A stretch of DNA of 64,000 bases, taken from positions 115,704 to 179,703 of the forward strand of contig NZ_JAGKIK010000010.1 in the NCBI RefSeq assembly GCF_017897595.1, read 5' to 3'. The translations under genes were made by a program, and so were the position numbers. Positions 58,236 through 64,000 of this stretch are shown piece after piece; the first letter of the stretch is position 1; each line of letters opens with the position of its first letter. The notes below the pieces were generated by a model. That model did no database searches and was not told the origin of the DNA. It saw only the letters and a list, made by a program, of their open reading frames with translations. The stretch is from Aquimarina sp. U1-2. GTDB taxonomy: Bacteria; Bacteroidota; Bacteroidia; Flavobacteriales; Flavobacteriaceae.

Positions 58236-59558
58236 ATGAAATTCACGATAAATAAATTCATCTTTAATGTACTTTGTTTTGCTAGTATCTTATTAGCAGC
58301 ATCCTGTACATTCGACGAACAAGAAAATCCAAATGCACCTGCTTTAGAAGAAATTCTGGATAATGCAAGTGTAAGCGAACTTAATAATTTAGTTTCCGGA
58401 ATTGAAGCTACCATGAGAACAGGCTTAGGGATTCAAACCACCGGTAGCGGTACCATGGCAAGAGAACTATATCTTTTTGATGCAGATCCCAGGAATACCA
58501 GTGATCTTCTAGGGGAAGATGGCGAAGATTTGGATAATAACTCTTTTTATACTACGCAGCCTTTCAACGCGAGATATGTTTGTATCAAAAATGCTAATAT
58601 TTTAATGGAGGCTTTAATGAATACTGAATCGGTAACAGAGCAAGAGAAAGAAGGGTACAGGGGGTTTGCTAAAACCATTATTGCCTATGAGCTGATAGAG
58701 GTGCTTAAATCTTACGGACAGGCAAGAGTTGATGTTACCGATCAAAATGATTTAGGACCTTTTCTAGATTTCGATCAAGCGATTATAGAGGTCGTTAGAA
58801 TTTTGGATGAGGGATTAGTACATCTTGAAAATTCTGGAAACATATTTAGATTTCCTTTAGCCGGATTTGCTAATTTTGATACTCCAGATACATTTGTGCA
58901 ATTTAATAGAGCAACTAGGGCAATAGCTTCTTTGTATGCGGGTAATTATTCTGATGTGATAACAGATCTTGAGAATTCATTTTTCGATCTTAATGGAAAT
59001 ATATTCTTAGGAGTGCAACATGTCTTTAGTTTAGGGCCTGGTGATATTACCAACGACTTGTTTAAAACTCCAGAACAAAGTGGAGATCAAATCATAGTGC
59101 ATAATAGTTGGATCAATGAGGCTGATGCAGGAGATATCCGGGTGAGCAGAAAAGCCAGACGTAGAGTAGTTAGTGAAGCCAAGGATAATTTGAATGGTAC
59201 TCATGAGACTGCCCTATATGAAGAGAATACTTCTCCAATAGATATCATTAGAAATGAAGAATTGATTTTAGTATATGCCGAAGCTAAAATAAGAACTAAT
59301 GAATTAGCCGATGCTCTAGAAGCGCTAAATATTATTAGAGACAAATCAGGAGGATTACCTGCTTATGATGGGGTTCAAACTTCAGAAGCGCTAACTGCAG
59401 AATTATTGAAGCAGAGACGGTATTCCCTTTGGTGCGAAAATCATAGAATGTTCGACCTTAGACGATATGATCTTTCTGATACGTTACCCATAGATCGCGA
59501 GGGGGATCAAATTTTTAATGTACTTCCTATTCCATTTTCTGAAAATGTGAATCAATAA
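58236..59558 (+). CDS. SusD/RagB family outer-membrane lipoprotein
   Basis: This is a 440-residue lipoprotein with a lipobox at LAASC (Cys about residue 24) and TPR-like helical body. Family marks: the C-terminal block PIDIIRNEELILVYAEAKIR, ALNIIRDKSGG and LKQRRYSLWCENHRMFDLRRY. It caps the SusC barrel and presents the ligand. It is about 60-100 residues shorter than many glycan-binding SusDs, which together with the lack of enzymes could mean a small or non-glycan ligand; this is only a guess. Confidence 0.92.
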   Translation: MKFTINKFIFNVLCFASILLAASCTFDEQENPNAPALEEILDNASVSELNNLVSGIEATMRTGLGIQTTGSGTMARELYLFDADPRNTSDLLGEDGEDLDNNSFYTTQPFNARYVCIKNANILMEALMNTESVTEQEKEGYRGFAKTIIAYELIEVLKSYGQARVDVTDQNDLGPFLDFDQAIIEVVRILDEGLVHLENSGNIFRFPLAGFANFDTPDTFVQFNRATRAIASLYAGNYSDVITDLENSFFDLNGNIFLGVQHVFSLGPGDITNDLFKTPEQSGDQIIVHNSWINEADAGDIRVSRKARRRVVSEAKDNLNGTHETALYEENTSPIDIIRNEELILVYAEAKIRTNELADALEALNIIRDKSGGLPAYDGVQTSEALTAELLKQRRYSLWCENHRMFDLRRYDLSDTLPIDREGDQIFNVLPIPFSENVNQ

Positions 59559-59598
59559 ATGAAAAAAGGATGGGCTAGTCTTAGATGATTACTATAGA

Positions 59599-59730
59599 AG
59601 AGGGTGTCTAAAAAGTATTAAAAAACGTCATTACGAAAAATTTTAATTTTAAAGTAATCTGTTTATCAAAAACTTAAGTTCAACAGATTCCTTCGCTTCT
59701 TTCGGAATGACAACTTTTTAGACATCCTCT
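59599..59730. repeat. 132-bp inverted-repeat element downstream of susD
   Basis: The ends AGAGGGTGTCTAAAAAGT (59599-59616) and ACTTTTTAGACATCCTCT (59713-59730) are complementary at 17 of 18 positions. Inside, CGTCATTACG and CGGAATGAC can also pair. It begins 40 bp after the susD stop and ends in a T-rich run, so it may terminate the operon. A fragment of the same sequence (GAATGATAACTTTTTAGAC) lies near 33380-33398. Confidence 0.65.
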
Positions 59731-60784
59731 TTTTGTTTTTATGAATTTACTATCTTAACAATATTTCTTCATTTCGTATTTGATAAAGAATCCATTTTGC
59801 AGATAGTGTACATGCACTTCCAAAAGGTCAGAGGCTATAGCAAAATCTATATAAAACAACCAAACGCCTATACATAAGCCTAGAACTTTTGAGTTTTAAG
59901 ACATAATTTTTTTGGCAGATAGTATAATATCATAGGGGGCTAATCGTGTCGTAGATTTGATTTAGATGGTTGTAGTGACCTCGACGAGACAAATGTCGAA
60001 CTCTTTTGATGAAAAAGTTTTGAAAATTAACGAGTTAGCAAAAGGGTTTAAGGTTGCTTAACAAAATTTTATAATTCAGGATATTCGATTAAATATTGTC
60101 TCTTAGATTAGTTTACTAATTCTGTCTTTTATTTTAAAAGAAATTAAAACATAGAATGAAAATCCTATAAGCAATAAAACCATGCTCCAAAACGGAGCAT
60201 GGTTTATATTTTATTCCTATAACAAAAAACGCAGTACTTAAAACTCTATAATTCCAAATAGTATGTTAAAAAATAAAGGTTTTTTGAACAGTTCGGATAA
60301 AAGAATAGCTAATAAAACATATAAAGTGATTTTAAACCATGCTCTGAAATCTTAAATTTTACTACTTTTTTCCTACAATAATATCAAATAGTCCCAAAAC
60401 TGTGATTTATGTAACATTCAACTCCTATTATATAACCTCTTATCCGTTAATTATAAAGATCTTTACCTTAACAATTTACACTTTGTTGTTTCAAAATTCA
60501 AACGATGAAGAATTTATATTGAGATTTGTTATACAGTTCCTTTTCAAAGAAATGACTATAGTAAAAAATAATTCTTAGAGCGAATTAGACATTATACAAG
60601 ACAATCCATTGAATCATTTTCTGTTTCCTTTTATTAGTAATTTACTAATAAAACTTTAGGTTCCGGCGATTATTTTTGTCCTTATATAGTCACCGGAATT
60701 TAAAGAAACTTAATAATCCAAGGATTAGACTAGAAGGATTAAATCTTATTAAATGAGGCATTAAAAAACTATAATATAGTAAAT
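59731..60784. other. Gene-poor AT-rich region
   Basis: No convincing coding frame occurs in these 1054 bases; the longest small frame noted (59993-60061) has 22 codons. The only strong structure is the hairpin at 60177-60205. The rest is AT-rich, with homopolymer runs. It may be decayed accessory DNA or the site of an unannotated RNA. Confidence 0.5.
60177..60205. terminator. Strong hairpin in the gene-poor region
   Basis: AAACCATGCTCC (60177-60188) and GGAGCATGGTTT (60194-60205) form a perfect 12-bp stem with a 5-base loop (AAAAC). T-rich sequence follows on the plus strand, and T-rich sequence also follows on the minus strand. It looks like a bidirectional terminator, yet no gene ends nearby, which raises the possibility of a short RNA gene upstream. 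Confidence 0.55.
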
Positions 60785-60967
60785 ATGAAACTTGATAATA
60801 AGGTAATTGGTAAATACAAAATAGGAGATACCGTATTCACTAAAATCAACCCTAACATTTCCCTGATCGTTCGAAGATATATTAATGGAGTTTATTACTG
60901 TGGATTTCAAAATGACCCTGATAGATGGGAATTAGGTTTGACCGCCAGAGCATTGGTAGGAAGTTAA
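60785..60967 (+). CDS. Small YodC-like (DUF2158-type) protein, tentative
   Basis: This is a 60-residue protein: KIGDTVFTKINPNISLIVRRY then GVYYCGFQND, resembling the small SH3-like beta-barrel of YodC/DUF2158 proteins (GDVV..KSGGP.M.V... plus CxWF). It ends 32 bp before the DUF1611 gene on the same strand and may be cotranscribed. The function is unknown and the family assignment is tentative. Confidence 0.55.
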   Translation: MKLDNKVIGKYKIGDTVFTKINPNISLIVRRYINGVYYCGFQNDPDRWELGLTARALVGS

Positions 60968-60999
60968 ACTATTCCAAAATCTATTTTTTATCTTAAATC

Positions 61000-62100
61000 A
61001 TGCAAATTATGAAAACATCGGCAATAGTTTATTGCGAAAATGAATTTGGCAAATTAGATGGTAAAGTCGCAAATGGTCTTGTCAGGCATTCTGGGAAGTA
61101 TAAAATCGTTGGGATTATAGATAGCACCAAATCAGGTCTTGATGCCGGAGAGTATCTGGACGGAATTAAAAATGAGATACCAATATTTCAAAATTTTAAT
61201 AAAGCGATTGAGATATTAGACAGCGTTCCAGAATACTTCATCTACGGGATTGCTCCCATTGCACCATTACTTAATAATAAAGAGAAAAAAATTATTTACA
61301 CAGCCATTAAATCTGGAATGCATATTGTAAACGGACTACCAGAGTTTCTTTCGGATGATGCAGTTTGTATGGAGCTTGCAAATAAATATAATATATCTAT
61401 TTTTGATGTAAGAAAACCACCTTCGAAAGAAAATCTTCACCACTTTACAGGCAAAATAAGAGATGTTCAAATACCAATAGTAAAGATATCCGGAACAGAT
61501 TGCGCAGTTGGTAAGCGAACCACCGCGCTTAAATTGGTAGAAGCTCTAAAAAATAAAGGTTTAAACGCTATCTTTGTAACTACAGGCCAAACAGGAATAC
61601 TTCAAGGTTCAAAATATGGTATTGCCATAGATGTTCTAAGTTCTGGCTTTGCTACCGGAGAAGTAGAAAATGCTATTCTAGAAGCAATGAAAGAACAGCC
61701 CGATATTATCGTAGTAGAAGGTCAAGGAGCACTTAGTCATCCGGCATTTACCTCTTCAAGTGCAATCCTTCGAGGGGCTATGCCTAAGGCTATTGTCCTT
61801 CAGCATCCACCAAAAAGACGCACTAGGTGTGATTTTCCAGATATTCTAATGCCAACACTTGAGAGTGAAATAAAAATGTTAGAAACCTTCTCCGGATCCA
61901 AAGTAATTGCAATAACAATCAATCACGAAGATATGAATGACGAAGAAGTTGAAGATATAACAAAGGCTTATGAAGAAAAATATCAATTACCTGTTACTGA
62001 TGTCCTAAAAAACGACTGTGGTAAGCTAGTAGAAAAACTTCAAGAAATATTTCCTGATTTAATTCGTGTCAATCCACTACTATGTCAATCCCAAGAATAG
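61000..62100 (+). CDS. DUF1611 family P-loop protein (DgcN-like)
   Basis: This is a 366-residue protein with an N-terminal Rossmann-like half (about 5-140) and a C-terminal P-loop half. The loop is GTDCAVGKRTTALKL (about residues 165-180). Further on are VVEGQGALSHPAF and ALAITINHEDM-like VIAITINHEDM, both conserved in DUF1611. A family member named DgcN has been reported as an N-acetyltransferase for D-glutamate in a catabolic route of marine bacteria. A D-amino-acid role here is inferred from that report and from the neighbour, whose start overlaps this gene by 19 bases. Start could be M1 or M4. Confidence 0.8.
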   Translation: MQIMKTSAIVYCENEFGKLDGKVANGLVRHSGKYKIVGIIDSTKSGLDAGEYLDGIKNEIPIFQNFNKAIEILDSVPEYFIYGIAPIAPLLNNKEKKIIYTAIKSGMHIVNGLPEFLSDDAVCMELANKYNISIFDVRKPPSKENLHHFTGKIRDVQIPIVKISGTDCAVGKRTTALKLVEALKNKGLNAIFVTTGQTGILQGSKYGIAIDVLSSGFATGEVENAILEAMKEQPDIIVVEGQGALSHPAFTSSSAILRGAMPKAIVLQHPPKRRTRCDFPDILMPTLESEIKMLETFSGSKVIAITINHEDMNDEEVEDITKAYEEKYQLPVTDVLKNDCGKLVEKLQEIFPDLIRVNPLLCQSQE

Positions 62101-63875
62101 ATATTAATCTTAGTAAAATTGCTCATAATACTAAGATTTTAAGCTCTATTTTTCAGTCAAAAGGCATAGACGTCATTGCTGTTACTAAAGGAGTTTGTGC
62201 AGATCCTCATATTGCTAATATTTTGGTAAAGAGCGGGATTAAAATTCTTGCTGACTCCAGAATATCAAATATCAAAAAAATGCGTATTGCTGGAGTCAAA
62301 GCAAATTTCTTGTTGATTAGAACCCCAATGATCAGTCAAACAGAATCAGTAGTATTAGATACTGATATGAGTCTAAATTCTGAGTTATCTGTAATAAAAA
62401 AACTTTCAGAATATGCTATCCTACACCGTAAGATTCATAAAATTATACTCATGATAGAATTAGGAGATTTACGTGAAGGAATATTACCATCGCAATTGGA
62501 AAACACTATCAAAAAGGTACTGACTCTAAAAGGTATTAAACTTGAAGGTATAGGTACAAATCTTGCCTGCTTTTCCGGAGTTAAACCCACCGCGGAAAAA
62601 ATGGACATACTATCCTCTATTGCTAATAGTATTGAGAAGAAGTTCAACATAAAGCTATCTATAATCTCAGGAGGGAACTCAGCTAATTATAATTGGTTTA
62701 ATACTACAAAAGATTTAGGCAAGATTAATAATTTGAGACTTGGAGAGTCTATATTTTTAGGTTATGAACCTTTAACCGGAAAGCCGATTCCAAAACTTTA
62801 TCAAGACGCCTTTATGTTGACAGCCGAGGTTATCGAACTGAAAAACAAATCATCAGTACCAGATGGCGAAATTGGTCTTAACGCTTTTGGTAACAAACCA
62901 AATTTTAAAGACCAAGGCATGATAAAGCGAGCTATCTTAGCCATGGGGGTTCAAGATGTAATGGTGACTGGATTAACCCCAAAATTAGATATTGAAATCC
63001 TAGGAGCGGGTGGGGATCACATTATAATCAATGCCAAAAAAGAAGACTTAAAAGTTGGAGACGAGGTGTCATTTACATTAAAATATGGAGCATTAGTTAC
63101 CGCTATGAATTCATCCTATATTTTTAAAAACATCAAGACACCAATAACCGCAAAAGAGTATTGCACAATAGTAGAAGAAAAAGACAGGTTGCACAAAAAG
63201 AAAACCTCAATGATGACTGTCAAGGAGAATAACTCGCCATTGATAAGTCTTCAGGATTCAGGCTTTAATCTAATATTCGAAAAGTCCATTCAAAAAAACT
63301 ATCGTTATTTAGTTAGAAAAGAAGTGTACGAAAAAATAGGACGGATTAGTAGACTTCTGGATAATCAGGGGAAAAAACTAATTATTAGATCAGCCTGGAG
63401 ATCATTTGAGCATCAGCAAAAATTATGGAATCAAAAAGTCAGTTTTTTGAAAAAGAAATACCCCAAAAAAACAGTAGAAGAAATTAATGAAATAGTGTCA
63501 AACTTCATTGCGCCAAGAGTGCAATCTACCCATGCAACTGGAGGTGCAGTTGATACCCTGATCTATGATTTACGAAAGAAATGTGTATTGGATTTTGGAA
63601 CCAACGATGGACTACATATAGATTTAAATGAAAAATGTTACCCCAAACATCCTGGCATTAGTCAAGAAGCAAAGAAAAACCGAAAGTTTCTTATGGAACT
63701 TTTTGAAAATGAAGATTTTGTGTGTGATCATAAAGAATATTGGCATTTTGACTATGGCAATATTGGTTGGGCGGTAGAAAAAAATAAAAAATATGCTCAC
63801 TATGGTATTATAGAAGAGTCTTATGTGCAATCAACTGTTTTTAAATACCCTGACAAAACTCCCTTTTATCTTTAG
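62082..63875 (+). CDS. Fusion of PLP-dependent amino-acid racemase and VanX-type D-alanyl-D-alanine dipeptidase
   Basis: This is a 597-residue fusion. N-terminal part (about 1-365): an alanine/ornithine racemase-like PLP barrel with the cofactor lysine K36 in AVTKG, and blocks LIRTPMIS, GIGTNLACFSG, IISGGNSAN and LRLGESIFLGYE. C-terminal part (about 385-597): an M15D dipeptidase with zinc motif STHATGGAVD (H484, D491) and EYWH (E552, H555), the same H-x6-D and ExxH spacing as VanX. It has no signal peptide, so it acts in the cytoplasm. It probably hydrolyses a D-containing dipeptide and racemises one product. The gene overlaps the DUF1611 gene. VanX and racemases are usually separate proteins. 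Confidence 0.85.
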   Translation: MSIPRIDINLSKIAHNTKILSSIFQSKGIDVIAVTKGVCADPHIANILVKSGIKILADSRISNIKKMRIAGVKANFLLIRTPMISQTESVVLDTDMSLNSELSVIKKLSEYAILHRKIHKIILMIELGDLREGILPSQLENTIKKVLTLKGIKLEGIGTNLACFSGVKPTAEKMDILSSIANSIEKKFNIKLSIISGGNSANYNWFNTTKDLGKINNLRLGESIFLGYEPLTGKPIPKLYQDAFMLTAEVIELKNKSSVPDGEIGLNAFGNKPNFKDQGMIKRAILAMGVQDVMVTGLTPKLDIEILGAGGDHIIINAKKEDLKVGDEVSFTLKYGALVTAMNSSYIFKNIKTPITAKEYCTIVEEKDRLHKKKTSMMTVKENNSPLISLQDSGFNLIFEKSIQKNYRYLVRKEVYEKIGRISRLLDNQGKKLIIRSAWRSFEHQQKLWNQKVSFLKKKYPKKTVEEINEIVSNFIAPRVQSTHATGGAVDTLIYDLRKKCVLDFGTNDGLHIDLNEKCYPKHPGISQEAKKNRKFLMELFENEDFVCDHKEYWHFDYGNIGWAVEKNKKYAHYGIIEESYVQSTVFKYPDKTPFYL

Positions 63876-63876
63876 G

Positions 63877-64000
63877 TGTAATAGTTAATACTTAATCTGA
63901 CAATTTTAGTAATTTAGTTTAAATCAATTTAAATATTTGTCAGATGAACACAGAAGAAAAAATCATCAAACCAAAGTTAGGACTATTAGAGTTAGCAAAA
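63877..64000 (+). mobile_element. Left end of a putative IS481-family insertion sequence
   Basis: Two bases after the fusion gene stop, TGTAATAGTTAATACTTAAT begins, followed by CTGACA, a likely terminal inverted repeat. TGTCAGATG occurs again just before the ATG of the transposase-like frame at 63944. The right end lies outside the window, so the inverted repeat cannot be confirmed. Confidence 0.55.
63944..64000 (+). CDS. Transposase N-terminus (IS481-like), cut by window edge
   Basis: Nineteen codons are visible, MNTEEKIIKPKLGLLELAK. This matches from memory the start of IS481-type integrase-core transposases, whose N-terminal helix-turn-helix begins with a KLxxLELAK helix. It is too short for certainty. 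Confidence 0.5.
   Translation, partial: MNTEEKIIKPKLGLLELAK

Noticed and set aside
59993..60061. A 22-codon frame in the gene-poor region (MSNSFDEKVLKINELAKG...)
   Set aside because: It is too short and has no supporting context; it may be a fragment of a decayed gene.
1..64000. Search by eye for CRISPR arrays, rRNA and tRNA genes
   Set aside because: No regularly spaced repeats, no rRNA-like blocks and no TTCGAAT-type T-arm in a cloverleaf context were found in the intergenic gaps; tRNAscan-SE and Infernal would settle this.

Overview
The window reads as chromosomal DNA of a marine member of the Flavobacteriaceae (Bacteroidota); an Aquimarina-like genus is plausible but not proven. Support: AT-rich sequence, secreted enzymes ending in type IX secretion (T9SS) sorting domains, a hybrid two-component regulator of the polysaccharide-utilisation type, a SusC/SusD pair, -7 elements of the Bacteroidota form TAnnTTTG, and typical families (DUF6435, DUF3109, DUF2452, TIGR03643). 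No rRNA, tRNA or CRISPR array was recognised.

1-18.5 kb is a polysaccharide-degradation locus. Five large secreted genes lie on the minus strand: a PL5-type alginate lyase (cut by the left edge), a beta-helix protein with FN3 and CBM96-like modules, a DUF5060/TIM-barrel protein, a PL14/PL20-like lyase, and a GH5 cellulase fused to a parallel beta-helix domain. A 1356-residue sensor/AraC regulator is divergent from them. CBM96-like domains, Ig domains, carbohydrate-binding modules, one unnamed domain of about 130 residues, and T9SS tails are shuffled among the enzymes. Brown-algal cell wall (alginate plus cellulose) is the best substrate guess.

18.6-32 kb is a DNA-repair and light-response island on the plus strand. 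It holds folE and a DUF6435 gene, a membrane protein, the ligase-associated repair set (MBL exonuclease, ATP-dependent ligase, Lhr-like helicase, PdeM phosphoesterase), then DUF2256, cryptochrome DASH, an iron-sulfur photolyase (FeS-BCP type), a third photolyase/cryptochrome, TIGR03643, DUF2452 and a PPOX-fold protein. An almost identical 32-bp element with inverted TGTTTAA/TTAAACA arms precedes both folE and the DUF2256-photolyase operon, which suggests shared, possibly light-responsive, control.

32-54.9 kb is mostly housekeeping: HupE/UreJ-like protein, dCMP deaminase, S41 protease, MarC, DUF3109, class I ribonucleotide reductase (nrdB, nrdA), a Fic protein, dGTPase, dxs, tadA, cold-shock protein, a CLC protein lacking both transporter glutamates, TPR and other lipoproteins, and aspS. 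Several genes concern dNTP pools. Intergenic spaces carry palindromic interspersed repeats, a MITE-like element and gene remnants.

54.9-64 kb holds a susC/susD pair with no adjacent enzymes, a gene-poor AT-rich stretch of 1.2 kb, and a module made of a small protein, a DUF1611 (DgcN-like) protein and a fusion of a PLP racemase with a VanX-type D,D-dipeptidase, probably for D-amino-acid or peptidoglycan-peptide salvage. An IS481-like element appears to begin two bases after the fusion gene and runs off the right edge.
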